64,000 bases of DNA from contig CANNDC010000003.1 in assembly GCA_947503265.1 (NCBI GenBank), positions 248,001-312,000 on the forward strand, in the 5' to 3' direction. The notes under the pieces are model-generated. The model was not told the origin of the DNA. It saw only the letters and a program-made list of their open reading frames with translations, and did not search any database. Each line of letters begins with the position of its first letter. The first letter of the stretch is position 1. The translations under genes and the position numbers were made by a program. The DNA comes from an uncultured Alteromonadaceae bacterium. GTDB taxonomy: Bacteria > Pseudomonadota > Gammaproteobacteria > Enterobacterales > Alteromonadaceae. Positions 1 through 9,988 of this stretch are shown here, in pieces.

Positions 1-950
1 CCTTCGGTTAACACAGTGTAGAAAGCGGTAATAGACCCTTGCCCTTCCTTGCCGTTACCGGCTCTTTCAACTAAGGCAGGTAAGCGAGTAAAAACAGAAG
101 GTGGATAGCCTTTGGTGGCTGGAGGTTCCCCAACGGCGAGGGCGATTTCACGCTGAGCCATGGCATATCGTGTCAGCGAATCAATCAACAGCAACACATT
201 CATACCCTTGTCTCTAAAGTATTCTGCAATCGTAACGGCTGCTTCGCATCCTTTTAATCGCATTAGAGGAGATGTGTCTGCTGGAGAAGCCACAACAACA
301 GATTTTTTTCTTTCTTCATCACCCAATATGTCTTGGATGAACTCCTTGACTTCTCGTCCACGTTCTCCAACTAAACCGACTACCACGACATCCGCAGACG
401 TACCTCGCGTCATCATGCCCATCAACACACTTTTCCCCACGCCACTTCCCGCGAATAATCCCATTCTCTGACCCAACCCGACTGTGACTACGGAGTTGAT
501 TGCTCTTACACCCACATCGATTGGACGATCAATGGGTTTTCTGGAAAGTGGGTTAATAGGCGGTTTTGAAAGAGAAACCCGTGATTCACAATTGATCGGG
601 CCCAATCCGTCAATGGCGTGTCCATTGCCGTCAACCACTCTACCTAGTAGTTCCATGCCAACGCCTATGCCTTGCTCTCGATTTAAAGGCTGAACTCGAG
701 AGCCTGGAACAATGCCCTTTACGGCTTCGGTAGGCATGATGTGAGTGATGTTTTCACTAAATCCCACCACCTCAGCTTCAATTTGACCATCTATGGTTTC
801 GACCAGACATTGACTACCAACTGGCATTTGGCAGCCAACTGCCTCAAGAGTCAATCCAATACCTCGAACTAGCTTTCCTGAAGAGACAATGGGTGCGTCT
901 GGCACTTGTGATTGTAACTTAGTGATATTATCCAATAAGTAAGAAGACAT
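1..950 (-). CDS. fliI: Flagellum-specific ATPase FliI (C-terminal part outside the window)
   Basis: FliI is the hexameric ATPase of the flagellar type III export apparatus; it works with FliH at the cytoplasmic base of the motor to deliver export substrates. Translating the minus strand from the ATG at 948-950 gives about 316 residues with no stop before the window edge, roughly the first 70% of a usual ~440-residue protein. A Walker A motif (GSGVGKS) lies near residue 170, followed by F1-ATPase beta-like sequence including GERGREV and [13 protein letters not shown]. The gene starts 4 bases after the fliH stop, so it is the next gene of the fliEFGHI operon. Identification is firm; only the 3' end is missing. 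Confidence 0.95.
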   Translation of the reverse strand, partial: MSSYLLDNITKLQSQVPDAPIVSSGKLVRGIGLTLEAVGCQMPVGSQCLVETIDGQIEAEVVGFSENITHIMPTEAVKGIVPGSRVQPLNREQGIGVGMELLGRVVDGNGHAIDGLGPINCESRVSLSKPPINPLSRKPIDRPIDVGVRAINSVVTVGLGQRMGLFAGSGVGKSVLMGMMTRGTSADVVVVGLVGERGREVKEFIQDILGDEERKKSVVVASPADTSPLMRLKGCEAAVTIAEYFRDKGMNVLLLIDSLTRYAMAQREIALAVGEPPATKGYPPSVFTRLPALVERAGNGKEGQGSITAFYTVLTE

Positions 951-954
951 TAGG

Positions 955-1707
955 TTACAACCCTTGTTCAACTAAAAACTTATCGATTACGTTTCGGATT
1001 CTTTGTTCAAGCGTGACATCGACGGCATTGCTGCTGGTAACAATATCACAGCCTCCGCGAGCGAGGCTGGGTGACTCAAGCAGTTGCCAGTTGTTGGTGT
1101 CCAATTGCTGATCATCATAATGCGCTTTAATAATGGCTAAGTCATCTGGGTGAAGACTTATTTGATAGCTCTGTTCTTGGATAGGTAGCACTTTTAGGCC
1201 TTCATTCAAAGCCTGAAGAATAATATCCTGATTGATTTTCACTTCTGTTTTGATAACTGATCTAGCCAATAACGTAGAAAGCTTTACCAGTTCTTTTTGC
1301 ATCCGATTGTCAACTTGTTTTAGCGGTTCTTGTATGTGTTCAATCAAAGAACCGAGTATTTCTAGTTGCTCCTGAACTTGTTCTTTCGCAGCTTCTAAAC
1401 CTTGGCTAACGCCGGCTTCATTTCCTTCTCGCTCACCTTGCTCAAAGCCTGTTTTTTGCCCTTCTTCAAAGCCTTTAGCTAGACCTTCTTGCTTTCCTTC
1501 TGCGAAGCCCTCTTTGAATGCAGCGTCTCTGATTTCTGCGATTTCCTCAGCGGTAGGAGGTAAGATTTCCTCAACTTCTTCTGGTGGTTCATATTTCCAA
1601 TCACTGCGTCGATTATATGCATTGGTTTTGCCTGATTCAGCTTGTTTAGCTGCTTCAACATAGGGTAAATCCCAAGGCTTTACTTCTTGATCTGTATTGT
1701 TAGGCAC
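955..1707 (-). CDS. fliH: Flagellar assembly protein FliH
   Basis: FliH is the negative regulator and stator-like partner of the FliI ATPase, comparable to the peripheral-stalk E/b subunits of rotary ATPases. The 250-residue protein has a charged N-terminus, then a run of GxxxG-type repeats (G spaced every four residues, about residues 70-105) typical of FliH, then a helical C-terminal domain. The start codon is GTG at 1707, preceded by AGG about 8 bases upstream. It lies between fliG and fliI with short gaps, so it is almost certainly co-transcribed with them. Sequence is poorly conserved in this family, but repeats, size and position agree. Confidence 0.93.
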   Translation of the reverse strand: MPNNTDQEVKPWDLPYVEAAKQAESGKTNAYNRRSDWKYEPPEEVEEILPPTAEEIAEIRDAAFKEGFAEGKQEGLAKGFEEGQKTGFEQGEREGNEAGVSQGLEAAKEQVQEQLEILGSLIEHIQEPLKQVDNRMQKELVKLSTLLARSVIKTEVKINQDIILQALNEGLKVLPIQEQSYQISLHPDDLAIIKAHYDDQQLDTNNWQLLESPSLARGGCDIVTSSNAVDVTLEQRIRNVIDKFLVEQGL

Positions 1708-1729
1708 TTAAATCGCCTGCAATGTAGAT

Positions 1730-2770
1730 TTATAAGAATTCTTCACCACCACCGCCTCCAAGCATTATTTCACCAGAGTCAGCAAGACGTCTTGCAACGG
1801 ATAAAATTTCTTTCTGTGCTGTTTCAACTTCGCTAATACGAACAGGTCCCAAAGCGTCAAGGTCATCAATAAGCATCTCAGCAGCACGCTTCGACATATT
1901 CGAGGTAATCTTGTTCTTAAGTTCTTCATCCGCACCTTTGATTGCTTTGAGTAAGGAATCTTGTTGAACCTCGCGCAAGATGGCCTGAATCGCTCGGTCA
2001 TCGACATCTGCTAGATTATCGAAAACAAACATCAAGTCTTGAATTTGCTGACTCATTTCTTCATCTTGTTCACGAATTGCATCCATTAACTGGCCTTCGA
2101 TATTCGTGTCTAGGTAGTTCATAATATCAGCAGCAGATTTCAGACCACCCATTTTGGCTGCCTGTGTTCCCGCTTGTCCGGCAAATTGTTTTTCCATTAT
2201 CTCATTCAATTCTTGCAGAGCAGCTGGCTGCACTTCTTCTAGGTTTGCGACTCGCATCATCAAATCTAAACGCACTTTCTCTGGGAATTGCGACAATATC
2301 TCAGCAGATTGCTCTGCATCTAAGTAGGACATCACAATAGTCTGAATTTGCGGGTGTTCATTGCGAATAATACTAGCAACTTGTTTCGAATCCATCCATT
2401 TCAGCGAATCCAAGCCCTTGGCGCCTGTTCCCATCAAAATTTGGTCAATCAAATTAGCGGCTTTGTCTTCACCAAGTGCGGCAGTCAAGGCCCGTTTAAC
2501 AAAGTCCTGACTCTGGAATCCGATGGTGCTGTAATTTTGAATTTCTTCGATAAAATGCTTATGCACAGCGGTTATCTTCGGCTGCGTCATATCGTCAATT
2601 TGGGCCATTGCTTGACCCAATTTTTGCACTTGCTTCGGTTCGAGGTGCTTGAGTATCTGAGCCGCATCTTCTTCGGACAAACTCAACAACAATATAGCTG
2701 CTTTATCGACGCCTTCTAATTTGGAGACATCGTAAGCTGGCTCACTGGTTTCCATCAACTCTTCTGCCAT
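1730..2770 (-). CDS. fliG: Flagellar motor switch protein FliG
   Basis: FliG is the rotor protein of the C ring that contacts the stator (MotA/PomA) and transmits torque and switching. The 346-residue product has the family length, the EHPQ motif of the middle domain at residues 138-141, and a C-terminal charged torque helix region (KGADEELKNKI ... KRAAEMLIDDL). The C-terminus is glycine-rich (GGGGGEEFL), a variable tail. A strong ribosome binding site (TAGGAGAG) precedes the ATG at 2770. The gene follows fliF by 8 bases. Confidence 0.97.
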   Translation of the reverse strand: MAEELMETSEPAYDVSKLEGVDKAAILLLSLSEEDAAQILKHLEPKQVQKLGQAMAQIDDMTQPKITAVHKHFIEEIQNYSTIGFQSQDFVKRALTAALGEDKAANLIDQILMGTGAKGLDSLKWMDSKQVASIIRNEHPQIQTIVMSYLDAEQSAEILSQFPEKVRLDLMMRVANLEEVQPAALQELNEIMEKQFAGQAGTQAAKMGGLKSAADIMNYLDTNIEGQLMDAIREQDEEMSQQIQDLMFVFDNLADVDDRAIQAILREVQQDSLLKAIKGADEELKNKITSNMSKRAAEMLIDDLDALGPVRISEVETAQKEILSVARRLADSGEIMLGGGGGEEFL

Positions 2771-2778
2771 GATCTCTC

Positions 2779-4488
2779 CTATTCGTCCATCATCAGCCAG
2801 CCTTTGACGACCTGCGCTGATAATTCTGGTTCATTAGCAACAAGTGCGCGAACGGCTTTAAGAACGTCTTCATCTTTATGTAAATCGGGGAGCATGAGCG
2901 AGCCATCGGCTGCAAAGCCCACCTGACCTTCATCAAATTCTTGTGACAGCATACTGATTGTTTCATCACCCAGATCTAGGGCACTATCAATGTCGAAATC
3001 GTCCGAGTCTGTAGTATCTTGAGGGTTAATCAATCGACTTAGCATGGGTTTCACAAGGGCAAATATTAGCACAATGATAATCAGCGCCCCGGTTGCCCAT
3101 TTAGCCATTTGCAACACACCTTCTTTTTCGTAAAAAGGCACATCTATCGGCACATAATCGTCGTCTCGACTAAAAGGAATACTAACGACTTCAAGGGAAT
3201 CACCGCGTGTTACATCAAAACCAATTCCCCCTTGAAGCAACCTTCTGAGATTCAAGAGCTCTTGCTGTGCACGAGGCTCATTGGTCACAGTCCCGTCTTC
3301 TGCCGTCACATCAATGTAATCCACTGCAACAGAAACACTTAAGCGTTTAATAACACCGGTTTGTTGCTTGGTATGACTAATGGTGGTGTCAAGCTCGTAA
3401 TTGCGGGTTTCTTCTTTCGACGTTCTCCCCGGCATAGTGGTAGTTTGTGAATTACTGCCCGTTGCTTGTTCCGGAATGTTAGAATCAAGTGGCGGTTGAT
3501 TGGTCAGGGCGCCAGGTATGCCTCCTGCTGATCCACCTATGCTATTTTCTTCCACCAGCATCTCACTTCTAACAGCAGGAAGATCCGGGTTATAGCTACG
3601 TTGAGTTTGTTCTACAGCGGTAAAGTCCATGGTCACATCAGCTTGAGCCGTATAATTACCTAGTCCTAACACTGGAATTAAAATGGAATCAATTTTTTGC
3701 AGATAAGCTGTCTCTCGTTGCTTTTCCATTTCGTATTCTTTTCGAGACCGTGAAGAAGCAGTGTCTTGAGAACCTGAATTGAGTAACCGGCCATTGCTAT
3801 CTGTTACTGTTACGCGATTTGGCTCCATGCCTTGAACCGCGGATGCGACAATATCGACGATGGCATCGACTTCTTCACCAGCAATCACTGAACTGCGGGC
3901 AGACGTAATAACAACGGTTGCACTGGCTTTTTTCTCTCTACGTGCAAATACATTTTCTTTCGGTAGCGCTAGCAATACTTTTGCTCTAGCTACGCCATTC
4001 ATTTCTTCAATGGTTCTTGCTATTTGTTGTTCTCTGGCATGTTTCAGTCGCTCTTTTTCAACTCTTTGACTGACTCCGAACCCCATGTCTTGCATGATGA
4101 TGTCAGTACCTTCATCAACCGCAGATGAGCTTAAGCCTTGACGCGTCATGCTCAGTTTAACGTCTTTGTAATCAGACTCTAAAACATAGACAACTCCGCC
4201 TTCCAGGCGATAGTCTGGATAATTTGCATCGAGATAATCAAGGGTTTCTATGAGTTCTTGGGTATCCATTTTGGGTAGTGGACGATACTCTGGTTCATGG
4301 GCCCAAATCATTATGAATATTGCTATCGCAATACAGATTACCAATGATACAACGATAGTTACTTGTCGCATCACGTCAACGCTATTTAGCGTATCCATGA
4401 AGCCAGATTTTTGCTCTAGCTCCAATGAATCTGAGTAGTCAGTTTCTCCGCCGGCGACTGCCAGCTCAGTGCTGGTTGCTTCTGCCAC
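2779..4488 (-). CDS. fliF: Flagellar MS-ring protein FliF
   Basis: FliF builds the MS ring in the inner membrane, the platform for the C ring, rod and export gate. The 569-residue protein has a transmembrane segment near residues 43-63, a large periplasmic YscJ/FliF region with ring-building motifs, a serine/glycine/threonine-rich variable loop around residues 310-355, a second transmembrane segment near 460-483, and an acidic C-terminal cytoplasmic tail that binds FliG. It is in the expected place between fliE and fliG. Length and architecture are normal. Confidence 0.97.
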   Translation of the reverse strand: MAEATSTELAVAGGETDYSDSLELEQKSGFMDTLNSVDVMRQVTIVVSLVICIAIAIFIMIWAHEPEYRPLPKMDTQELIETLDYLDANYPDYRLEGGVVYVLESDYKDVKLSMTRQGLSSSAVDEGTDIIMQDMGFGVSQRVEKERLKHAREQQIARTIEEMNGVARAKVLLALPKENVFARREKKASATVVITSARSSVIAGEEVDAIVDIVASAVQGMEPNRVTVTDSNGRLLNSGSQDTASSRSRKEYEMEKQRETAYLQKIDSILIPVLGLGNYTAQADVTMDFTAVEQTQRSYNPDLPAVRSEMLVEENSIGGSAGGIPGALTNQPPLDSNIPEQATGSNSQTTTMPGRTSKEETRNYELDTTISHTKQQTGVIKRLSVSVAVDYIDVTAEDGTVTNEPRAQQELLNLRRLLQGGIGFDVTRGDSLEVVSIPFSRDDDYVPIDVPFYEKEGVLQMAKWATGALIIIVLIFALVKPMLSRLINPQDTTDSDDFDIDSALDLGDETISMLSQEFDEGQVGFAADGSLMLPDLHKDEDVLKAVRALVANEPELSAQVVKGWLMMDE

Positions 4489-4542
4489 AATTTACCCTCT
4501 TATATTTAGATGCAAGATCATTAAAATTGATATCAATTTAGT

Positions 4543-4872
4543 TCATACCGGCATATTCATGATTTGCTTATATGCTTCTAGCACTTTGTTGCGCACTTGA
4601 ACTGTGGCTTCAAAAGCAATGCCTGACTTCTCTTTGGTCACCATTACGTCTGCTAAACTCAACGATTTGTCTCCCATTTCAAAATCAATTTGCTTCTGTC
4701 TCGAATCTAATTGCATGGAATTAACGGTGTTTATGGCGTCTCCCAATAACTCTGCAAAGTTAGTTCCAGACTTATTGAGGTCCATTGGCGCGGCCATGTT
4801 CCCCATCTCCATTTTTGCACCAGCTGACATGGCTTGCATTTCTTGGTAAAGGGATTGAGCTTTGATTTCCAT
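4543..4872 (-). CDS. fliE: Flagellar hook-basal body protein FliE
   Basis: FliE is the small rod-base adaptor between the MS ring and the proximal rod and is itself exported. The 109-residue protein has family length and the typical C-terminal half (FAELLGDAINTVNSMQ ... SLADVMVTKEKSGIAFEATVQVRNK is spread over residues ~40-100). The ATG at 4872 is preceded by CGGAG. It starts the fliEFGHI block, 44 bases after flrC. No convincing sigma54 promoter was seen in that gap or in the flrC 3' end, so read-through from flrBC or an unrecognised promoter is possible. Confidence 0.95.
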   Translation of the reverse strand: MEIKAQSLYQEMQAMSAGAKMEMGNMAAPMDLNKSGTNFAELLGDAINTVNSMQLDSRQKQIDFEMGDKSLSLADVMVTKEKSGIAFEATVQVRNKVLEAYKQIMNMPV

Positions 4873-4916
4873 AGTATTCTCCGAAAAAGATGTATTTTTA
4901 TTGTTGTTTTATCTTT

Positions 4917-6263
4917 CTATGCAGGAAGTTCGATACCGACTTCTCGCATTTTTGCTAATTTGTATCTCAGTGTTCTTGGGCTGATACCTAACCTTTCAGC
5001 GACATCTTTTCTTTTGCCATTGCACGACTGCAAGGTATCAAGAATGATTTGATGTTCCTGTTGACGCAACTCACTACCCAACTTGCTTTCATCTTCTTCA
5101 ACTATGTGCACACTTTCAGAATCTAAAGACTGACCAGTTTCCACTTCTATCATTAAGTCATTCGCTTCAATTGATTGTCCGTCGCATAAAATTAATGCTC
5201 GTTGGATGACATTTTCAAGCTCACGAACATTCCCTGGCCAAGCATGGTTGGTTAACTTGCTTCTCGCTGAAGCGGTTAAACTAGGAACACTACTATTTGA
5301 TGACTTACAGTGCCTTTCAACTAGGTGTTCAGCTAAGGGGATTATATCGCCGACACGTTTTTCCAATGGCTGCCACATCAAAGGAAATACATTGAGGCGG
5401 TAGTATAGATCTTCTCTAAATTCCCCCTTCTCTACCGCCTGTTTCAGATCTCGATTGCTCGTTGCCAAGACTCGCACGTCTAAACTAACGGTTTTTCTTC
5501 CGCCAAGCCTTTCGACCTCTTTCTCTTGTAGAACTCGAAGCAATTTAGCTTGTAGTGCAAGGTCCATTTCGGTGATTTCATCTAGCAATATGCTGCCGCC
5601 TTGCGCTTGTTCGAACTTACCGGGGCAAGCTTGTAGTGCACCAGTAAAAGCCCCTTTTTCATAACCAAACAGGGTGGCTTCTAGCATATTTTCTGGGATT
5701 GCCGCACAATTGATTGCGACAAAATCCTGCTCTTTTCTGGCGGATTGGTCGTGAATATATCGGGCTAACACTTCTTTACCTGATCCACTTGGCCCCAAGA
5801 CCATGACAGTGGCATCTGAAGCAGACACTTTTTTAGCGAGCGTTAATAAATTTCGACTAATCGGATCTTCAGCAATGGGATTTCGTGATTCCACCGTTTG
5901 AGCGGGAACATATCTACTGACCAAATTTAGCAACACTTCAGGACTGAAAGGCTTAGATAAATAATCTGTAGCTCCATCTCTCATTGCCTGAACAGCGTCA
6001 TCAATGGTGGCATAGGCCGTCATCAATAACGTCGGCATTTTTGGAAATTTGTTCTTAATGCTACGTAACAAGTCCAAACCATTCATGCCGCCCATTTGAA
6101 TGTCACTCACGACGAGGTCTATTTTTTGATTGCCTAGCTTAACCATGGCTTGTTCTGCGCTGTTAGCTTCAATCACTTGGTAACCACCTAATAACAAGGT
6201 GTCTACCAAGGCTTCTCTTAAACCAGCATCGTCTTCCACAATTAAGACTGAAGATTGGCTCAT
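4917..6263 (-). CDS. flrC: Sigma54-dependent flagellar response regulator FlrC (FleR/NtrC family)
   Basis: FlrC is the class III activator of hook and basal-body promoters, phosphorylated by FlrB. The 448-residue protein shows an N-terminal receiver domain with phospho-acceptor D54, an AAA+ domain with Walker A GPSGSGKE (157-164), the sigma54-contacting GAFTGA loop (204-209) and Walker B (LLDEI near 227-230), and a C-terminal Fis-type helix-turn-helix (RKDVAERLGISPRTLRYKL). The start overlaps the flrB stop (ATGA), indicating translational coupling. All key residues look intact. Confidence 0.96.
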   Translation of the reverse strand: MSQSSVLIVEDDAGLREALVDTLLLGGYQVIEANSAEQAMVKLGNQKIDLVVSDIQMGGMNGLDLLRSIKNKFPKMPTLLMTAYATIDDAVQAMRDGATDYLSKPFSPEVLLNLVSRYVPAQTVESRNPIAEDPISRNLLTLAKKVSASDATVMVLGPSGSGKEVLARYIHDQSARKEQDFVAINCAAIPENMLEATLFGYEKGAFTGALQACPGKFEQAQGGSILLDEITEMDLALQAKLLRVLQEKEVERLGGRKTVSLDVRVLATSNRDLKQAVEKGEFREDLYYRLNVFPLMWQPLEKRVGDIIPLAEHLVERHCKSSNSSVPSLTASARSKLTNHAWPGNVRELENVIQRALILCDGQSIEANDLMIEVETGQSLDSESVHIVEEDESKLGSELRQQEHQIILDTLQSCNGKRKDVAERLGISPRTLRYKLAKMREVGIELPA

Positions 6264-7390
6264 TGTTTTTCTCCTGATGAGTGAATTCGTTGAACAGGCA
6301 AGGTCAATGTAAACTTCGCCCCTCCCGCTGGCAGATTTTCAACCGTTATACTGCCGCCATGTGATTTAGCAACGGTGCTGACGACGGACAAGCCTAACCC
6401 TGTTCCTTGACTTTTAGATGTAAAAAAGGGTTCAAATATGCGGTGCTTATTTCTTTCGTTTACACCCGGACCTTTATCTATCACCGCAAGGTATATGTAT
6501 TGCAGATCAGATGAGCAAGACACCTTTATTTGGGGATGATCCGATTGAATTTGGATGCCATTGTGAATGAGATTTTGAAGCGCTCCGATCAAAGCTGGTC
6601 TGTTACCTAAAATGACTAAATCTCTGTCTGCACAATGTATTTCAAAATCGCAATTTGACTGAGTAATCATATTCTCTGACGAACTATCAAGTTCATCTAG
6701 CAAATCACCAAGTCGAATATTTTGCACAACTTGTTGTTCACCACTTTTTGCGAAAAGTAGCATGTCATTCACTTGTGACTCGAGCTCTTGCAAACGCTTT
6801 TGTAACTTGAGACTAAAGTTTTCCTTGGCACTATCAGGAATATTTTTATTCGCTAAGTTAGCCGCGTAAAGCATAGCTGCAGAAAGTGGAGTTCGTATTT
6901 GATGAACGACTGAAGCGACCGTTTTACCTAATGACGATAGCCGCTGCATATGACTAATGCGTTGTTGTAAAATTCGTGTTTCCGTCAAGTCTGTAAGCAC
7001 GATCAATTGACCCGGTTCTTCGATAAGAGGTGTGATTGACAATTTGACTTTGCGGCCATCTATTAAGGATACCTCATGCCCATCATCAGCTTGAGGTTTG
7101 AACGATCGCGCAATAATTGCTCTCCATTGCTGTCCTTCTAACGGCTCTCCCAGCAAACTTTTTGCTTGAGCATTTGCTTGTTTGACTACTCCTTTACCGT
7201 TAATCACTAACACACCAGCCGGCATGACTTGTAGAAGATGTTCTAAACGGGAAGCTTGATGTTGAAGTTTCGCCACCTCTTCTTCAGAGATTCGTTGATG
7301 GGCTGTGCGATTCGGTTGAGTTAAACTGTCTATAACTAATGACTGACTAGATTGGTCAAACGATTCTATCACTGCACTGCTCAATGCCAT
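6260..7390 (-). CDS. flrB: Flagellar sensor histidine kinase FlrB (FleS family)
   Basis: FlrB is the cytoplasmic kinase that phosphorylates FlrC. The 376-residue protein has no membrane segment. It carries a PAS-like domain (about residues 45-135), a dimerisation/phosphoacceptor box with H163 (VVHQIRTPLS), and a HATPase domain with N box and the GTGLGLSVV G2 box near residue 350. The ribosome binding site GAGG precedes the ATG at 7390. It is separated from flrA by 158 bases containing a sigma54 promoter (7439-7455), and overlaps flrC by 4 bases, so flrB-flrC form one unit. Confidence 0.95.
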   Translation of the reverse strand: MALSSAVIESFDQSSQSLVIDSLTQPNRTAHQRISEEEVAKLQHQASRLEHLLQVMPAGVLVINGKGVVKQANAQAKSLLGEPLEGQQWRAIIARSFKPQADDGHEVSLIDGRKVKLSITPLIEEPGQLIVLTDLTETRILQQRISHMQRLSSLGKTVASVVHQIRTPLSAAMLYAANLANKNIPDSAKENFSLKLQKRLQELESQVNDMLLFAKSGEQQVVQNIRLGDLLDELDSSSENMITQSNCDFEIHCADRDLVILGNRPALIGALQNLIHNGIQIQSDHPQIKVSCSSDLQYIYLAVIDKGPGVNERNKHRIFEPFFTSKSQGTGLGLSVVSTVAKSHGGSITVENLPAGGAKFTLTLPVQRIHSSGEKQ

Positions 7391-7438
7391 AAAAACCTCG
7401 CGTCAAAAAAGTGTGACTTATTATTATGCTAGGTAGTT

Positions 7439-7455
7439 TGCATATCGCATGCCAA
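7439..7455 (-). promoter_or_regulatory. Sigma54 promoter for flrBC
   Basis: On the minus strand the sequence reads TTGGCATG-CGAT-ATGCA, giving GG and GC separated by exactly 10 bases; it differs from the TGGCACG-N4-TTGC consensus at two positions. It lies 49-65 bases upstream of the flrB ATG in the flrA-flrB gap. This fits the known scheme in which FlrA activates flrBC through sigma54. Confidence 0.75.
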
Positions 7456-7548
7456 ATTAATTTCCCAATAAAAATGGGCGATGTAGAGAAAATAAGGGCT
7501 GTCAACAAAATGACTGTGGGTGATTTTTGAACAATAAAGGACAGAAAC

Positions 7549-8997
7549 TTAGTCTTTAACGATTCCGTATTTACGCATTTTTTCAACTAGCGTGGTGCGC
7601 CTCATTCCAAGCGCTTCAGCAGCTCTGGCAACCACGCCCTCTTGTTGTTCAAGAGCTTGATTGATTAGACTAATCTCAAGCTCTGATAGATATTCTTTTA
7701 AATTCATACCATCCGAGGTCAGTGGACTTGGCACTGAATTTTTTTCTAAGGGCTGAGACATTGCTTGACCGTTTAAATCTGCGGGGCTCTCGCCATATAA
7801 GGATAACAACGCTTCTCTTTCTAATAACGCTTCTGGATAGTCAGGTTTGAAGGAGTCGCCGTCGGTATATTGATATTTGATTGGCAAATCTGGGACGTCA
7901 ATAACTTGATTGGGGAAAAGTATCATCAATCTTTCCACCAAGTTTGATAATTCCCTGACATTTCCGGGCCATTGATGCTCGACCAACGAATTAATAGCGC
8001 TTTCAGTAAACTTAAGCGATTGCTCACTTTCTCTTTCTAAGCGAGCGATAAGTTCCTGTAACAGCAAAGGAATATCTTCTTTTCGTTCTCTGAGCGCTGG
8101 GCTTTCAATTGGAAAAACATTGAGTCGATAGTACAAGTCTTCTCGAAACTTCCCATCGGCTATCATGTTTTCTAATTCGCGATGAGTAGCAGCAATGATT
8201 CTAACATCACATTTTATTGGCTTGACGCCACCCACTCTCTCATAGAGTCGTTCTTGTAGCACGCGAAGCAGTTTTACTTGCATTTGAAGAGGCATGTCGC
8301 CTATTTCGTCTAGAAATAGAGTGCCACCTTCGGCTAGCTCAAAACGCCCTTTTCGACTATTGACGGCGCCGGTAAATGACCCCTTTTCATGACCAAAAAG
8401 TTCACTTTCTAACAACTCGCCTGGAATTGCCCCACAATTTACGGGGACAAAAGGGCCATCTTTACGGTTGGATAAGAAGTGCACATTTCTGGCGATGACT
8501 TCTTTCCCTGTGCCAGATTCTCCTAAGACCAGAACATTGGCTTCAGACTGAGCGACCTGCTCGATTAGGTGTCTTACCGATTGGATTTGCTCACTCTTGC
8601 CGACAAGGCTTCTGAATAAACGTGTTTTACTAGCACCCGAAATTTTGGTATTTGGACGGAGTCGTAGGTACTCTTGGCACCGATGTAACATTTGTGTTAA
8701 CACCGGATAAGTTACAGGTTCAACAAGGTGCCCCACGATGTTGGGCCTTTCTTCATTGAGTGGCATGGACGAACCCACTACAACAAAGGGATTCTGGGGA
8801 AATTTGCTTACCACATCATCAACTAACTCTGCAACATCACCATCAATAAGAACAGCATCAAAAACACCCTGAGTCTTAAGGGAAACCATAGATTCAGAGA
8901 AAGAGACAGCGACACACTCTTCGCCAATGAATGATAAAATAGTCTTCAGATTATGCGCGCGCGCTGTTTGCTCGCTGATAATCAATATATTGCTCAT
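7549..8997 (-). CDS. flrA: Master flagellar regulator FlrA (FleQ/NtrC-family sigma54 activator)
   Basis: FlrA is the top regulator of polar flagellar genes, activating flrBC and other class II promoters with sigma54; FleQ homologues also bind c-di-GMP. The 482-residue protein has a FleQ-type receiver-like N-terminal domain (about 1-115), an AAA+ domain with Walker A GESGTGKE (159-166) and Walker B (LFLDEIGDM), and a C-terminal Fis-type helix-turn-helix ([17 protein letters not shown]). The sigma54 contact loop reads GSFTGA (206-211), not the usual GAFTGA. It has its own upstream region (8998-9137), with no clear sigma54 site, consistent with a vegetative promoter. Confidence 0.95.
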   Translation of the reverse strand: MSNILIISEQTARAHNLKTILSFIGEECVAVSFSESMVSLKTQGVFDAVLIDGDVAELVDDVVSKFPQNPFVVVGSSMPLNEERPNIVGHLVEPVTYPVLTQMLHRCQEYLRLRPNTKISGASKTRLFRSLVGKSEQIQSVRHLIEQVAQSEANVLVLGESGTGKEVIARNVHFLSNRKDGPFVPVNCGAIPGELLESELFGHEKGSFTGAVNSRKGRFELAEGGTLFLDEIGDMPLQMQVKLLRVLQERLYERVGGVKPIKCDVRIIAATHRELENMIADGKFREDLYYRLNVFPIESPALRERKEDIPLLLQELIARLERESEQSLKFTESAINSLVEHQWPGNVRELSNLVERLMILFPNQVIDVPDLPIKYQYTDGDSFKPDYPEALLEREALLSLYGESPADLNGQAMSQPLEKNSVPSPLTSDGMNLKEYLSELEISLINQALEQQEGVVARAAEALGMRRTTLVEKMRKYGIVKD

Positions 8998-9137
8998 TCA
9001 TTCCCCGGATTATTAAAATTATTATTGTGACAAATTTGTGATAATTGGCAGCACTAGATTTTAATCATTCGTTGCCGGATAGCAATAAAGAATAATAATT
9101 TATCCAAATAAAATGTGTATTTCACTGAATTTTGGGC

Positions 9138-9165
9138 AAAAAAAGAGCAGTTTAGAAACTGCTCT
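9138..9165 (-). terminator. Rho-independent terminator after the flrA-proximal flagellin-like gene
   Basis: On the minus strand a perfect hairpin (GAGCAGTTT / AAACTGCTC, two-base loop) is followed by seven T. It starts 22 bases after the stop of the flagellin-like gene and isolates it from flrA. Confidence 0.9.
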
Positions 9166-9187
9166 TTGAATTCATTTAGTAAAATCA

Positions 9188-9988
9188 TTAACTCAGCAAA
9201 GCTAAGACTTGACCTTGCTGCTGATTGGCTTGTGCTTGCACAGTCAACGCCGCTTGGCTTTGCACATTGGCTGCTGCACTATCTGCTGTTGCCTGAGCAA
9301 AATCTGTATCTTGCAAGCGGCTGCGCGCTGCACTCAGGTTTGAATCGGATTGGGTAAGATTGCGAGCAGCACTTTCAAACTGATTTTGCGTCGCCCCTAA
9401 CTCTGCTCGTTCGCTACCCACAATTTCTAGTGCTTCATCAGCAGCTTCTAGAGCCTCTCTGGCACCGTCTGCGCTTGTTACATCAACATTGAGCACGCCT
9501 TCTAGTTGTGCAGCGATATCTTGCGTATTAACGCCAATTTGTTGATCTGGGTTAGCTCCGACTTGAAAATTGATCGAACCTTCTTGCGACAACAAAGCTT
9601 GCCCACCAAAGGTCGTTTGCTCGATGGTTTGAGTAATATTTTCTTGGAGTTGGCTAATTTCTGATTGCAACGCATTTCTATCTGAATCTGAAAGCAAACC
9701 ATTTCCAGCCTGAACAGATAATTCCCTGATCCGATTCACATCTTCATTGATACCAGACAAACCACTATCCGCTACTTGCGCTAGAGAGACTCCATCATAC
9801 GCATTGGAGATAGCTTGACGATTACCTTCCACCTGCGTTGTGAGACGATCAATAATCTGCTGAGCAGCAGAGTCGTCTGAAGCACTGTTAACTCGGCGTC
9901 CCGATGAAAGCTTTTCAAATAGGTTTTCTTGCTTTTGCTGCAACTGTTGCAACAAAGAAGCGTTGTTACTTGTATTTAGTTCGATCAT
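9188..9988 (-). CDS. Divergent flagellin-like protein
   Basis: The start chosen is the ATG at 9988 (MIELNTSNNASL), preceded by GAGAGGG, rather than an ORF start 57 bases upstream. The 266-residue product has the N-terminal D0/D1 helices of flagellin (SSGRRVNSASDDSAAQQIIDRLT) and the C-terminal D1/D0 helices (LSAARSRLQDTDFAQATA), with a short middle. It lacks the VNTN/SLFVNT start and the QAALQLLG end of the four other flagellins here, ending instead in GQVLALLS, so it is a separate paralogue lineage. It sits alone between flrA and the glycosylation island. It could be a minor or specialised filament protein; function is inferred only from family. Confidence 0.85.
   Translation of the reverse strand: MIELNTSNNASLLQQLQQKQENLFEKLSSGRRVNSASDDSAAQQIIDRLTTQVEGNRQAISNAYDGVSLAQVADSGLSGINEDVNRIRELSVQAGNGLLSDSDRNALQSEISQLQENITQTIEQTTFGGQALLSQEGSINFQVGANPDQQIGVNTQDIAAQLEGVLNVDVTSADGAREALEAADEALEIVGSERAELGATQNQFESAARNLTQSDSNLSAARSRLQDTDFAQATADSAAANVQSQAALTVQAQANQQQGQVLALLS

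Noticed and set aside
160..693. Plus-strand open frames at the left edge
   Set aside because: They are antisense to fliI, whose minus-strand frame with Walker A motif is continuous through the region.
4973..4991. GG-N10-GC pattern upstream of fliE inside flrC
   Set aside because: Only the dinucleotide spacing fits; flanking bases do not match TGGCAC or TTGC.
9015..9050. Palindrome ACAAATTTGT with flanking TGTGA upstream of flrA, considered as a CRP site
   Set aside because: The TGTGA elements are direct, not inverted, so the site does not fit TGTGA-N6-TCACA.
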